A stretch of DNA of 64,000 bases from Clostridium polyendosporum (GCF_018332455.1 NZ_BOPZ01000009.1:44297-108296), one strand, 5' to 3'; counted from the stretch's first letter, positions 1 through 9,823 are shown. Translations and numbers: made by a program. The notes: generated from the sequence alone by a model not told the origin.

Positions 1-243
1 AGCATGTACAAGGTCGGCACCCCACTCACAGGAGGCTCTTGCTATCTCATAAGGTGTCCTGGATTTTATGGGGATAAACTGTACGTTATACATTTTACAC
101 GTATCAATTATAGGTCCAGGTTGTGAGCAATATGCTGCTTCATATTTATCTGATAAACCTTTAATGATTTGTATTGCAACATTTTCAGCTCCTGAATAAC
201 TTCGGCTTGGAAGAACATGAAGTATCTTAAACTTTTTATACAT
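1..243 (-). CDS. GT4-type glycosyltransferase, N-terminal part (cut by window edge)
   Basis: An open frame runs from an ATG at 243 to the window edge, giving 81 residues. It begins with the GT4/GT-B N-terminal pattern, a beta strand (FKILHVLPS) followed by SGAENVAIQ, which resembles the GGGE/GGAE acceptor-side loop. It ends in GADLVHA, the usual second strand of the N-terminal Rossmann fold. The start is set by AAAGGAGG about 10 nt upstream. It is the last visible gene of the leftward polysaccharide cluster, 69 nt after the previous glycosyltransferase. It probably adds a sugar to a lipid-linked repeat unit at the inner membrane face. Donor and acceptor cannot be told, and the catalytic C-terminal half lies outside the window. 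Confidence 0.8.
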   Translation of the reverse strand, partial: MYKKFKILHVLPSRSYSGAENVAIQIIKGLSDKYEAAYCSQPGPIIDTCKMYNVQFIPIKSRTPYEIARASCEWGADLVHA

Positions 244-312
244 ATTATGAATCCTCCTTTGAAGTGTAACTTTGTACTTTTTAGAGGTATTATAACTGTA
301 CTTCTTTGCACA

Positions 313-1365
313 TTATTTCATAGATACCTTATAAAGATTTGCTATATTAGACATATATAAATCTATGTTGAAAACATTAGAACTATAACTTAATGCTCCC
401 TGACAAATCTCGTTATAATAATTTGAATCATTCAAAACCATTAAAATATGTTTTATAAACTCACTGTCATCCCTACATATAGCTCCTTCTTTATTGCTTA
501 TTACATCATTAAGCCCAGAGGTATCAGATGCAAAAACAGGTTTCCCAAGAGATAACGCCTCTAAAGCTACCATAGGCATACCTTCACCTTTTGATGTCAT
601 AACAAGTACTTTAGCTTTTTTTAAAATAGGGAATGGATTGCGCAAATATCCAGTAACCTTTATTGTATCTGATAGATTATTTACTTTAATTTTTTTACAA
701 CATTCCTCAAGCAATTCACCATCACCAATCATTACTGCCCGTACATTTGAGTTTACTTCATGTACTTTTTTCATAATTTCTATAAAACGTAAAGGGTCTT
801 TTCTATCAGTAATCCTGCCAATAAATACGAAGTCATATTCATCTTTATACTCACTCTCATTAGCAAGTTTATATATCCTTTTAATGTCAATTACGTTTTG
901 CAATAATTCAGCTTTTCCTCTAATAAATGATGAAAAAATAGATTTTTCTAATATACGTCGTTCTACAGCTACAACTCTCTTATATATAGGGCATATCACA
1001 GTATAGGCTATAGAATCTATGTTTATTCTTGAAAGCCATTCATGATAGTTGTGTAGATGAGATATTATGGGTATACCTGAACAAGCCAAAGCAGAACTAA
1101 TACTTGACCTATACCCGTGAGCATGTATCACATCAGGATTAAAACTATTAATAATCGATTTTAAACTTCTAGGGTTACATTGTTCAAACTGAAAATATGG
1201 TACTTGAAATTTACCGATAGTACTGCTAACCTCCTCCACTATGTTTGGAAGTGCTGCATACCCAAAATCATAATTATTATGGAGCCTGCGAATTATCTCC
1301 AAAATAACTGTTTCACCGCCACCATATACATTGTTATTAATTATATGAAGTATCCTTTTTTTCAT
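313..1365 (-). CDS. GT4 family glycosyltransferase
   Basis: 350 residues with no signal peptide, the usual size for a GT-B fold GT4 enzyme. The N-terminal domain opens with KRILHIINNNVYGGGETV, containing the glycine-rich acceptor loop. The C-terminal donor domain carries FVFIGRITDRKDP near residue 180 and the E-x7-E motif (EGMPMVALE, about residues 260-268) that grips the nucleotide sugar. The cluster context suggests it extends a polyprenyl-linked repeat unit of an exopolysaccharide or capsule. It follows another GT4 gene by about 30 nt and is probably in the same operon. Sugar specificity cannot be read from sequence. Confidence 0.88.
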   Translation of the reverse strand: MKKRILHIINNNVYGGGETVILEIIRRLHNNYDFGYAALPNIVEEVSSTIGKFQVPYFQFEQCNPRSLKSIINSFNPDVIHAHGYRSSISSALACSGIPIISHLHNYHEWLSRINIDSIAYTVICPIYKRVVAVERRILEKSIFSSFIRGKAELLQNVIDIKRIYKLANESEYKDEYDFVFIGRITDRKDPLRFIEIMKKVHEVNSNVRAVMIGDGELLEECCKKIKVNNLSDTIKVTGYLRNPFPILKKAKVLVMTSKGEGMPMVALEALSLGKPVFASDTSGLNDVISNKEGAICRDDSEFIKHILMVLNDSNYYNEICQGALSYSSNVFNIDLYMSNIANLYKVSMK

Positions 1366-1398
1366 TTAGACAACTCCCTTTAACAACATTTATACCAA

Positions 1399-2535
1399 TT
1401 ACATCCCGCCCATAAATTTAATATATAAATTAGTCATTTCATTCATTACACTGTTAATATCATAAGTATCTAAAATATACTCTCGAGCATTCTTTTCTAT
1501 AGATTTTATTAGATCCCTAGATCTTTTTAAATTTATAATATATTCACTCATCAAATATGTGGAATTATTTGAAACTAACCATCCATTTAAACCATCTACA
1601 ACTAATTCCCTATGACCTCTATTGTTAGTAGCAATAACAGGTTTCCCACAGGCCATTGCTTCCATTATGTTGACAGGTAATCCTTCTCTAAGACTACTGG
1701 CAACTGCAACATCACTCATCTTTGAAATTTCATCAACATCTTTTCTAAAACCTAGAAAATCAACAATATCATCAATATTTAATTCTTTTGTCAGAGATTT
1801 ATAGAAATTCATTAAATTACCTTCACCAACCAACAAAAGATGTACGTTAGGGATTTCTTTTCTAACTTTTGATATAACTTTAATCAGTAATTGCTGATTT
1901 TTATTTTTATTTAGTTCAGCAACATAATAAAGCAAGAAGTCATCCGTTTTATATCCATGTTTTTCTCTTAACATATCCTGCTCACTCTTACTTACAGGTT
2001 TGAATTTTTCTGTATCGACCCCAACTCCATGAATACGTTCTATTTTTTTAGCTCTAAAATGATGATTTACTGCAAGATTATAATCTTCATTATTTATAGT
2101 TATAAGACAATCAGTATACCGTGCTAACCATCTTTCTAAAGGATAATAGAGTATCCAATTTAATAAAGGTGCTCCTTTACAAAAGTGAAAGCCATGGGCT
2201 GTATAAAAAACCTTTGTCCCTTTATTTCTAGCTGCTTTTGCAGCAAGTCTAGCTAATACACCACCCATAGGAGTATGGCAATGAATTATACTATATTGAT
2301 TGTTGTAAATAATTTTCTTAATTTCTTTACATGCTTTAAAATTACTTAAGTTAAGTGGTGAACGTTCTATTGGTATATTATATTTCTTATCACAATAGGG
2401 TAGATCTATATCGCCCTTCGCAGCAACATGAACTTCCCAACCTTGTTCTTGAAACCATTTCATATATGGCAGATGAAATGCCATAAAATGATTATCTACA
2501 GTTGCACAGTACAAGATTTTTTTAGACACATTCAT
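1399..2535 (-). CDS. GT4 family glycosyltransferase (EpsD-like)
   Basis: About 378 residues. Features seen are an N-terminal strand KKILYCATVD, a conserved histidine-rich stretch (IIHCHTPMGGVLARLAA, then YTAHGFHF) typical of EpsD/CapM-type enzymes, and the donor motif REGLPVNIMEAMACGKPVIA with the E-x7-E pair near 283-291. It probably transfers a hexose or aminosugar to the lipid-linked repeat unit in the cytoplasm. The start is uncertain. GTG (2538), ATG (2535) and GTG (2529) are all close to the AGAGGTG ribosome site; ATG is chosen as the commonest codon. It is separated from the HAD gene upstream by a composite intergenic repeat. Confidence 0.88.
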   Translation of the reverse strand: MNVSKKILYCATVDNHFMAFHLPYMKWFQEQGWEVHVAAKGDIDLPYCDKKYNIPIERSPLNLSNFKACKEIKKIIYNNQYSIIHCHTPMGGVLARLAAKAARNKGTKVFYTAHGFHFCKGAPLLNWILYYPLERWLARYTDCLITINNEDYNLAVNHHFRAKKIERIHGVGVDTEKFKPVSKSEQDMLREKHGYKTDDFLLYYVAELNKNKNQQLLIKVISKVRKEIPNVHLLLVGEGNLMNFYKSLTKELNIDDIVDFLGFRKDVDEISKMSDVAVASSLREGLPVNIMEAMACGKPVIATNNRGHRELVVDGLNGWLVSNNSTYLMSEYIINLKRSRDLIKSIEKNAREYILDTYDINSVMNEMTNLYIKFMGGM

Positions 2536-2592
2536 CACCTCTTTCTTAAATAATTTTTATATTACAAATTAACAATATTCTTTAAATTGTAT

Positions 2593-2717
2593 AGATATAT
2601 AACCTCATAACTTAATCGACAATTCAGCAAAAAGAATTTCATATCGAGGCTATATGCTGCCATTTCACGAAGTGAAATCTGGCTCAAAATTAATAGGCTC
2701 GATGCCTATTAATTTTT
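2593..2717. repeat. Composite intergenic repeat (module A half plus module B)
   Basis: The stretch begins with a degenerate module A end (AGATATATAACCTCATAACT), passes through a linker also seen near 54.1 kb (CATATCGAGGCTATATGCTG), and ends in module B. Module B consists of the palindrome ATTTCACGAAGTGAAAT (2662-2678) and then a hairpin AATTAATAGG-CTCGATG-CCTATTAATT. It fills the gap between a glycosyltransferase and the HAD gene. The hairpin is followed by T-rich sequence and could also act as a terminator. Confidence 0.75.
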
Positions 2718-2733
2718 ATTTAATATAAATTCA

Positions 2734-3429
2734 TTAGGATTGAATTTGTTTATCTTTATTAATTATCCTTTTTAAATCTATCAAAGTATTAATATTATAT
2801 TTTGCATAATATAACTCATCTTTAACTGTATCAATATATATGCCATCTTCTCTTTTAATAAGCACCGTTAATACACCTAACCTATTAGCTGTAATAAAGT
2901 CTTTCTCAACATTGTCACCAACATAAATAATCTCATTAAAATTTACACCTAATTTCTCAGACATTAGTTTATATGGTTTCTCTGATGGCTTCCAAAAATC
3001 TTTACCTAATTCATCAGTAATGATAATGTAGTTAAAATAGTCTTTAATTTTTATTGCATCTATTTTTCTTGTTTGTGTTTCTTTATATCCATCAGTTATA
3101 ATTCCTAGTTTAAGACCTGTTTGTTTTAGGTACTTAATTATTGGAATAACATCATCATATAAATCAATAATAGGATTATGCTTTCTATAAGTTGTAATCA
3201 ATTCATCAATATATTTAATATCATATTTTATTTTTAATTCATCTAGAGTTTTATTAAAAAGCATTTTTGAAGAAGTAGTAAAAATTTGATTCATTTTTTC
3301 AAGAACTTCTTGTTGTGTAATAAAAAAATCCGTGCTTATCTTCCTTGCAACTGTCCTGAAACCGCTTAATACATATTGTTTTTCAGAAATTAACGTATCA
3401 TCTAAATCAAAGACAACAGCTTTAATCAT
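2734..3429 (-). CDS. HAD superfamily hydrolase (probable sugar-phosphate phosphatase)
   Basis: 231 residues with all HAD motifs visible: DLDDT at 8-12 (nucleophile D8, acid D10), the threonine motif in GIITDGY, a lysine in KPSEKP near 148, and GDNVEKD near 168 for magnesium. The cap insertion after motif I is the helical C1 type. The start codon overlaps the stop of the ATP-grasp gene (ATGA), so the two are translationally coupled and probably act in one pathway. From context it may dephosphorylate a sugar or nucleotide-sugar intermediate, but HAD substrates cannot be predicted reliably. Confidence 0.85.
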   Translation of the reverse strand: MIKAVVFDLDDTLISEKQYVLSGFRTVARKISTDFFITQQEVLEKMNQIFTTSSKMLFNKTLDELKIKYDIKYIDELITTYRKHNPIIDLYDDVIPIIKYLKQTGLKLGIITDGYKETQTRKIDAIKIKDYFNYIIITDELGKDFWKPSEKPYKLMSEKLGVNFNEIIYVGDNVEKDFITANRLGVLTVLIKREDGIYIDTVKDELYYAKYNINTLIDLKRIINKDKQIQS

Positions 3430-4406
3430 AATACCGACATCCCAAAACTATCTAAAAATATTGAGTTGTCAAATCTTAGACATATAATGTTATCTTCATA
3501 GTCTTCATTGTAATAAAGTTTTTCTCCACTTAAAATCTTGTAAAGATTCATTGATGAATTAGCACCTACTTTAATACTCATTGGAGCTCCACCTCCAAAT
3601 CGTGGATTAATTTCGATGAATTTTATTCCAGTTTCAGTTTTTATGCATTGTATTGTTATTTGACCTATAGGTTTTAAAACAGACAAAAGTCTTTTAACTT
3701 CCTCTATGATTTCTCTATCTTTACTTATTAGTCCCTTTAAAACTTCACCACTTCTAACAGCTAACCTTTTTCTAGGAACTATTGTTATTGGATTACCTTC
3801 AAAATCAAGAAATGCATCAACTGTAAATTCTTCACCTTGTATAAATTCTTGAATAATAGGATTTTGTACATAATCTATAAAAAATTCTAATTCCTTTTTA
3901 GAATTTATCTTAAATGCATTTATACTTGAACTTCCATTAACAGGCTTAATAAATAGCGGAAACTTATAATTATTTTCTTTTATATCTTCTTTTGTTATTA
4001 ACTTTGGAGCTCCAAATTTATTTTCTTCAAAAAATTTATTAGTGTTAAATTTATTTCTGCAAACATTTATAACATTAATATCAGAAATAAGTACTTTTGC
4101 ATCTGTATCTCTCTCTATTCTCATTTTATTTTCCGCAATTACTAAAAGCTCAGTATCTATTGTTGGTATAATTAGTTTTATATCTTCTTTTCTACATATA
4201 TTTATTAAACTATCAACATAATTTTTTTCTTCAATTCTAGGGATTATATAATATTTATCTGCAAAATAAATTGCAGGTGCTGTATTCGATATATCTACTG
4301 CTATTATCTTACTTTCTGTATCAATAGCTTTAGCTGCTTCTTTAAAACACTTTATTAGCTCAACTCTTCTTCCCGCACTTAAAATTAATGTGTTACAAAT
4401 AGCCAT
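3426..4406 (-). CDS. ATP-grasp family ligase in polysaccharide cluster
   Basis: 326 residues from the chosen ATG. The N-terminal preATP-grasp domain (TLILSAGRRVELIKCF) resembles carbamoyl-phosphate synthase-like proteins. It is followed by the ATP-binding strand PLFIKPVNGSSSIN with its lysine and the magnesium site FIEINPRFGGGAPM near 262. Such enzymes join a carboxylate, via an acyl phosphate, to an amine or thiol. The ATG at 4406 has GGGGAG seven nt upstream; an in-frame start at 4445 would sit inside the preceding gene and lacks this site. Coupled by ATGA to the HAD gene. A plausible but unproven role is amide formation on an aminosugar. Confidence 0.82.
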   Translation of the reverse strand: MAICNTLILSAGRRVELIKCFKEAAKAIDTESKIIAVDISNTAPAIYFADKYYIIPRIEEKNYVDSLINICRKEDIKLIIPTIDTELLVIAENKMRIERDTDAKVLISDINVINVCRNKFNTNKFFEENKFGAPKLITKEDIKENNYKFPLFIKPVNGSSSINAFKINSKKELEFFIDYVQNPIIQEFIQGEEFTVDAFLDFEGNPITIVPRKRLAVRSGEVLKGLISKDREIIEEVKRLLSVLKPIGQITIQCIKTETGIKFIEINPRFGGGAPMSIKVGANSSMNLYKILSGEKLYYNEDYEDNIICLRFDNSIFLDSFGMSVL

Positions 4407-4423
4407 TCCAAACTCCCCTAAAT

Positions 4424-5023
4424 TTAGTTTTTTCCATTGAACCATTCCATCGTAACATTTCCGTCTTGGCTTATTCCTTCCCTTTTAAAGACTTTAACTA
4501 TGGTGATAAAGAATATCTTAATATCTAATCTCAATGACCAATTATCTACATACCAAACATCTAATTCAAACTTTTCTGCCCATGATATTGAGTTTCTTCC
4601 ATTTATTTGTGCCCATCCTGTAATTCCAGGTCTTACTTCATGTCTTCTTATCTGACTTTCATTATATAAAGGTAGATACTCAACTAATAAAGGTCTTGGT
4701 CCTACTATACTCATATCCCCCTTTAGTACATTAAAAAACTCTGGAAGCTCATCCAAACTTGAACTTCTTAAAAACTTACCAAAGGATGTGAGTCTTTCTT
4801 CATCAGAAAGTAGAGCACCATTTTTATCAGTGATATTAAGCATCGTCCTAAATTTTATCATCCTAAAAATTTTATTATTTTGACCTATTCTTTCCTGAGT
4901 GAAAAAAATAGGTCTACCTAATTTAAATAAAATGAGTATTGATATAACTAAATAAACAGGTAATAAGCATATGACTGCTATTAGACTTAAAAATATATCT
5001 AATAATCTTTTAATAATCATCAT
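4424..5023 (-). CDS. Initiating sugar transferase (PglC/EpsL/WcaJ family)
   Basis: 199 residues, the short PglC-like form of the bacterial sugar transferase family (PF02397). An N-terminal membrane segment (about 8-30) is followed by the family signatures MIKFRTM, the [18 protein letters not shown] segment, VGPRPLL and [12 protein letters not shown]. These enzymes transfer a phosphosugar from UDP-sugar to undecaprenyl phosphate, starting assembly of the repeat unit. The neighbouring dehydratase and aminotransferase suggest a UDP-linked 4-amino-sugar donor, as in the Pgl system. Two adjacent ATGs (5023, 5020) both fit the GGTGGAG site. Confidence 0.92.
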   Translation of the reverse strand: MMIIKRLLDIFLSLIAVICLLPVYLVISILILFKLGRPIFFTQERIGQNNKIFRMIKFRTMLNITDKNGALLSDEERLTSFGKFLRSSSLDELPEFFNVLKGDMSIVGPRPLLVEYLPLYNESQIRRHEVRPGITGWAQINGRNSISWAEKFELDVWYVDNWSLRLDIKIFFITIVKVFKREGISQDGNVTMEWFNGKN

Positions 5024-5039
5024 TCATCTCCACCATATA

Positions 5040-6185
5040 TTAATTAAAGAGCTGCTTGATTATTGATATAACTTTATTAATCTCTTCATCAGTCATCTTA
5101 GTGTCTGATGGCAAACAAACTCCTCTATTAAATATGTCTTCTGCTATGCTTGCTTCTCCATCATTATGAGAGTAAAATCTATATTTCTGATAATATGGTT
5201 GAATATGCATAGGCTTCCAAATAGGTCTTGATTCAATATTTTCTTTATCAAGTGCTAAAATTATATCTATTGGTTTTACGTTACTTTCTTCTTTTACAGT
5301 AATAGCTGAAAGCCAATAGTTTGGATCGCCATACCCACAGATAGGTATCATTTCTATTTCTTCAATATCATTAAACGCTTTTTGATAATCATTAAATATC
5401 TTTTTCTTTTGGCATATTCGTTCCTTAAGAACTATAAGTTGTCCTCTTCCTATACCGGCTAAAACATTACTAATTCTGTAATTGTAGCCTAGTTCGCTAT
5501 GCTGATAGTGTCTTGCTTCGTCTCTTGCTTGAGTAGCCCAAAATCTTATCTTATCTATGGCATCCTCGTCATTAGACACTAACATACCTCCACCTGAGGT
5601 AGTTATTATTTTATTTCCATTAAATGAATATATACCGAATCTTCCTAATGTTCCACTGCATATCCCCTTGTAGGTTGCTCCTAGTGATTCTGCTGCATCT
5701 TCAATTATTGGAACTTTAAATATTTCACATATTTCTCTTAATCCATCAACATCTGCACTTTGACCATAAAGATTAACAACTATCACTGCCTTTGGAAGCT
5801 TTCCTTCCTTCTTACAATCTATAAATGCTTTTAAAAGTGCCTTAGGGGACATATTCCAGCTTTCAGGCTCAGAATCAATAAAAACAGGTGTTGCTCCTTC
5901 ATATATAATTGGATTACAGCTTGCTGCAAAAGTAAGAGAAGAACAAAATACTACATCTCCTCTTCTTATACCTAGATATTTTAGTGCCATATGAATAGCT
6001 GCTGTTCCTGATGAAAGTGCTACTGCCGCTTTTACTCCTACTAATTCTGTAATTTCTTTCTCAAAAGCATCAACATTTGGTCCTAGGGGAGCTATCCAGT
6101 TTGAATTAAAAGCCTCTCTTATAAATTGTTCTTCTAATCCACACATATGTGGAGAAGATAAATAAATTCTTTTACTGTTAGACAT
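5040..6185 (-). CDS. DegT/DnrJ/EryC1/StrS aminotransferase (PglE/EpsN-like)
   Basis: 381 residues, full length for a PLP-dependent sugar aminotransferase. Landmarks are the cofactor pocket LSSGTAAIHMAL, EDAAESLGA, and the PLP lysine in SFNGNKIITTSGGGM near residue 187. Together with the CapD/PglF-type dehydratase at 7904-9823 it would convert UDP-4-keto-6-deoxy-GlcNAc to the 4-amino sugar. The start is fixed by GAGGTGAT three nt before ATG. It lies 16 nt before the initiating transferase gene, in the same transcription unit. Confidence 0.93.
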   Translation of the reverse strand: MSNSKRIYLSSPHMCGLEEQFIREAFNSNWIAPLGPNVDAFEKEITELVGVKAAVALSSGTAAIHMALKYLGIRRGDVVFCSSLTFAASCNPIIYEGATPVFIDSEPESWNMSPKALLKAFIDCKKEGKLPKAVIVVNLYGQSADVDGLREICEIFKVPIIEDAAESLGATYKGICSGTLGRFGIYSFNGNKIITTSGGGMLVSNDEDAIDKIRFWATQARDEARHYQHSELGYNYRISNVLAGIGRGQLIVLKERICQKKKIFNDYQKAFNDIEEIEMIPICGYGDPNYWLSAITVKEESNVKPIDIILALDKENIESRPIWKPMHIQPYYQKYRFYSHNDGEASIAEDIFNRGVCLPSDTKMTDEEINKVISIIKQLFN

Positions 6186-6356
6186 AACATCACCTCAAGC
6201 TTAACTAATATAATTAACTGATAGAGACAACATTTCTATTTACAGTATAATTTTCTTTTTCAATCTTCTAATAAGCTAACCACATAAATAATAACCTCAT
6301 AGATTACACTTATATTTCTGTAGGATATTTAACTCAAATTCCATATTTCTTTATAT

Positions 6357-7769
6357 CTATTTATTGATTTTACATTTTATCTTTTTAATAAACCTACTAA
6401 ATACATTTTTTTCAACTCTTTCATAATTACTTCCATAATTATCACCAGTAGAATCTTTAATCTTATTTAATAAAACTCCAAGTATTCTTCCATTTGCATA
6501 CTGGATGAGTTCTTTAGCTTTTATTGTGTCTTTTCTTACTGCTTCACCAGAAGAAACTACAAGAAGATAACCATCTACAAACTGTGAGAGAACCTGAGCA
6601 TCTGTCACTATGCCTACTGGAGGCGTATCAAGTATAATATAATCGAATTCACCTTTAAGTACCTCCATAAATTCCTTCATCTTTATAGAAGAAAGAAGTT
6701 CTGATGAATTAGGAGGCTTAACTCCTGCAGTTAGAATAAACAGGTTTTCTATTTCACTTTTATGCACAGCATCCATCCAATTTACCTCTCCAAGAAGGAT
6801 GTTAGTCAACCCTATCTCATTAGAAAAATTAAATACTTCGTGAATATTTGATTTTCTCAAATTGCAGTCAATCAAAAGTGTCTTTTTACCATTAAGGGCC
6901 ATCAGCACTGATAGCATTGATGCTGTTGCAGTTTTCCCTTCATCAGGTTTTCCACTAGTTACTACAATAGATCTTACATCCTTATAAATTGAAGTAAAAT
7001 ATATATTTGTTCTTAATGTTCTATATGCTTCCATAACAGAGTAATTCAACTTTGATAAAAACTCTAAACCAATATTATGAATTTTTTTCCTTTCCTTAGG
7101 TATTTCTCCAATTACTAAAAGTTTTAGATATTTTTCAATATCTTCTTTACTCTTTAAAGTATTATCCAAAAATTCTAATGCAAATATTATTAAAAGAGAA
7201 ATCATGATGCCTCCAAAAAGTCCTAAAACAATGTACAGCTTCTTACTTGAAGATATAACCAATTGAGGCTGTTTTACTTTTTCCATTATCTTAATGTTAC
7301 AGGTTGGATAAATGCTCTTTGCTTCCTCTATAAATGCTTTAGTAAAAGCATTTAATATATTTACAGCATCTTGAGAGTTTGTCCAATTCAGTTGTAAATC
7401 CATAAACTGAGTTCCTTGTTGTGGTATAACTATTATGGAATTTTTAAGTAACTCTGGTGAAACATTCAACTTTAAGATCTTTATAGTTTTCTCCGATACA
7501 ACAGTAGTTTTAGCTATGGCACTATAGGTAGCCATAAACTCTTCATATGTTCTCACATCATCAATACGAAATTTTGTTCCTTCTTTATCTATAGAATTTC
7601 CTATTATTACACTAGTTTCTACTTTATATAAAGGTTTGATTCTAGAATTACTATAATATATTGATAGCAACAATACTGGAATGGTTATAAATATAACTAT
7701 ATAGAATCTCTTTCTTATTGTCCTTAAAACATCTTTAAGCTCAATATCAACTACATGTTCTTCGCCCAA
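6357..7769 (-). CDS. Wzz-type chain-length regulator fused to BY-kinase
   Basis: 470 residues. The Wzz domain has a first membrane segment (about 22-40), an extracytoplasmic loop, and a second segment (about 178-200). The cytoplasmic bacterial tyrosine kinase follows, with Walker A GKPDEGKTA near 273-281, Walker A' LLIDCNLRK, and Walker B YIILDTPPVG. The C-terminal tyrosine cluster is short, with two tyrosines in GDNYGSNYER. It controls polymer length and export through phosphorylation cycling. Start is TTG preceded by GGGAGGAG; no nearby ATG fits. A fused form, rather than separate CapA/CapB-type proteins, is also seen in other clostridia. No PHP-type phosphatase is visible beside it. Confidence 0.92.
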   Translation of the reverse strand: MGEEHVVDIELKDVLRTIRKRFYIVIFITIPVLLLSIYYSNSRIKPLYKVETSVIIGNSIDKEGTKFRIDDVRTYEEFMATYSAIAKTTVVSEKTIKILKLNVSPELLKNSIIVIPQQGTQFMDLQLNWTNSQDAVNILNAFTKAFIEEAKSIYPTCNIKIMEKVKQPQLVISSSKKLYIVLGLFGGIMISLLIIFALEFLDNTLKSKEDIEKYLKLLVIGEIPKERKKIHNIGLEFLSKLNYSVMEAYRTLRTNIYFTSIYKDVRSIVVTSGKPDEGKTATASMLSVLMALNGKKTLLIDCNLRKSNIHEVFNFSNEIGLTNILLGEVNWMDAVHKSEIENLFILTAGVKPPNSSELLSSIKMKEFMEVLKGEFDYIILDTPPVGIVTDAQVLSQFVDGYLLVVSSGEAVRKDTIKAKELIQYANGRILGVLLNKIKDSTGDNYGSNYERVEKNVFSRFIKKIKCKINK

Positions 7770-7814
7770 TCTTCTCTCCTCCCACTACTATTTAAATTAG
7801 TCTCTGTTATGGAT

Positions 7815-7865
7815 AGATACACAACTTCATAACTAAAATTTATTAAGGATTGAAGTTGTGTAGCT
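7815..7865. repeat. Module A palindromic repeat
   Basis: 51-nt copy of module A with ends AGATACACAACTTCA and TGAAGTTGTGTAGCT and centre TAACTAAAATTTATTAAGGAT. It lies between the CapD-like gene and the Wzz-kinase gene. Confidence 0.8.
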
Positions 7866-7903
7866 TACTACTATTACTTAGTTTATTAGTATCCACATAA
7901 TAT

Positions 7904-9823
7904 TTATCGTAATGTTGCAGATACTTGACTTATAATGTCATCTTCACTATATTTTTCATCAACTAGCTTTTCTGTATTATCAAGATGATATTCAACTCTT
8001 TTATATGTCACCACTAACTCCTGTATCTTTCTTATAAGCTCTTCCTGACTTTCATGCTCAACAATAAATCTTATCTCCTTAAAATACTTCTTCAACTTAT
8101 TCATATCTACAAAAGTCGGTCTTCCAATAAATATCTTTTCATGTCTCGTTTCTTTAAGCCCTTCCTCAGCCATTAATAATTCTTCATACAGTTTTTCACC
8201 TGGTCTTAACCCTGTAAACTTTATTTCTATATCTTTATTAGGTTCATATCCCGATAACCTTATAAGCTCACAAGCAAGATCATAAATCTTGACTGGCTCC
8301 CCCATATCTAGTACAAATATTTCACCACCCCTTGCAAAGGTTCCAGCCTGTAATACAAGCTGTACCGCCTCTGGTATAAGCATAAAATATCTAGTTATTT
8401 CAGGATGCGTAACAGTAACAGGTCCTCCCTCCTCTATTTGTTTCTTAAATAAAGGAATTACTGAACCATTGCTCCCCAAAACGTTTCCAAATCTCACTGC
8501 CACAAACTCCGTACTACTTATCTTATTCATCGCTTGAATAATCATCTCACATATTCTCTTTGTGGCTCCCATAATATTTGTTGGATTTACTGCCTTATCA
8601 GTAGAAATTAATACAAATTTTTTTACCCCATATTTTCCAGAGCATTCAGCTACGTTTAATGTTCCAAAAACATTATTTTTTACTGCTTCTATAGGATTGA
8701 ATTCCATCAATGGAACATGCTTATGAGCTGCAGCATGAAAAACAACTTGTGGCTTGTACTGTTGGAATATCTTTTCAATTCTCCTTCTATCTCTCACAGA
8801 TGCAATAAGTACCTTATGATTTAAACAAGGATATTTTCTTGAAAGCTCATTTTGAATTTCGTAAGCACTATTTTCATAGATATCTAATATTAATAATTCA
8901 CTTGGGTTATAAGATGCTATTTGTCTGCAAAGTTCTGAGCCTATAGAACCGCCTCCACCAGTAACTAATACAACTTTTCCTTTTATATACTCTGATATTC
9001 CTTCTACATCAAGTTTTACTGGCTCTCTTCCAAGAAGGTCCTTAAGATCCACATCTCTCATATTTGTAAGATGTGTTTTTTCATCAATTAACTCATACAC
9101 ACCTGGGATTATTTTGACTTTTGCCTTTGTTTCGCTACAGAGCTTAATTAACTCCTTCTTTCCTTCTACTTTAAGGCTAGGTATCGCTACTACTATTAAA
9201 TCTATATTTTTCTCTTCAACAACTTTTTTTATTTCACTTCTTGATCCTAAAACTTTTGCTCCTGAAATTGATGTTCCTACTTTTTCAAGGTTATCATCTA
9301 TTATTGCAACAGGATTATACTTCATCTCTGGATGCTTCCTCATTTCGTTTATTACCATATTTCCTATTGAACCAGCTCCCACTATAAGTACTCTTTGAAA
9401 ATTTCTCTTATCTAAGCTGCTTACCCCAACTACTATTCTTCTATATATCCTAAAACTCATTCTAAACCCTACCACTAGCATTACATTTAATATTCCTGCC
9501 ATTATTGTTACGAGTAGTGGTATTCGATCAATTATCATAATTGATATTATAAGATTAACCCCACTACCTACGACACAACCAGCAACACCTAACATAAATT
9601 CATCTATACTGGCTATCGTCCAGAGACTTTCGTATAATTTAAATAAATAAAAACATATAATATAAACTGATAAAATAAGAGGCATTCGCCTAAGATAAAT
9701 GTTAATGTATTCATTATTAATTATTGTGGAAAATCTAAAATAGAAACTTATTAAATATGAAATATTAATCAGTGCCAAGTCAATTAATACAAGAAAAATG
9801 AATTTGTATTTTTTCCCCATCAT
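7904..9823 (-). CDS. UDP-N-acetylglucosamine 4,6-dehydratase, CapD/PglF family
   Basis: 639 residues. Four N-terminal membrane segments lie within about residues 8-126. A first Rossmann domain (LIVGAGSIGN, near 146) and a second, catalytic SDR domain (VTGGGGSIGSE, near 291) follow. The active-site strand reads STDKAVNPTNIMGATKR, so the usual YxxxK is MxxxK with the DK pair typical of PglF-type inverting or retaining dehydratases. It makes the UDP-4-keto-6-deoxy sugar used by the aminotransferase downstream. Start ATG at 9823 has AAAGGGGA five nt upstream. It is the first gene of the visible cluster, preceded by a 414-nt gap. Confidence 0.93.
   Translation of the reverse strand: MMGKKYKFIFLVLIDLALINISYLISFYFRFSTIINNEYINIYLRRMPLILSVYIICFYLFKLYESLWTIASIDEFMLGVAGCVVGSGVNLIISIMIIDRIPLLVTIMAGILNVMLVVGFRMSFRIYRRIVVGVSSLDKRNFQRVLIVGAGSIGNMVINEMRKHPEMKYNPVAIIDDNLEKVGTSISGAKVLGSRSEIKKVVEEKNIDLIVVAIPSLKVEGKKELIKLCSETKAKVKIIPGVYELIDEKTHLTNMRDVDLKDLLGREPVKLDVEGISEYIKGKVVLVTGGGGSIGSELCRQIASYNPSELLILDIYENSAYEIQNELSRKYPCLNHKVLIASVRDRRRIEKIFQQYKPQVVFHAAAHKHVPLMEFNPIEAVKNNVFGTLNVAECSGKYGVKKFVLISTDKAVNPTNIMGATKRICEMIIQAMNKISSTEFVAVRFGNVLGSNGSVIPLFKKQIEEGGPVTVTHPEITRYFMLIPEAVQLVLQAGTFARGGEIFVLDMGEPVKIYDLACELIRLSGYEPNKDIEIKFTGLRPGEKLYEELLMAEEGLKETRHEKIFIGRPTFVDMNKLKKYFKEIRFIVEHESQEELIRKIQELVVTYKRVEYHLDNTEKLVDEKYSEDDIISQVSATLR

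Noticed and set aside
108..311. A 67-residue minus-strand protein
   Set aside because: It overlaps, in another frame, a clear glycosyltransferase start (243) that has a strong ribosome site and family motifs.
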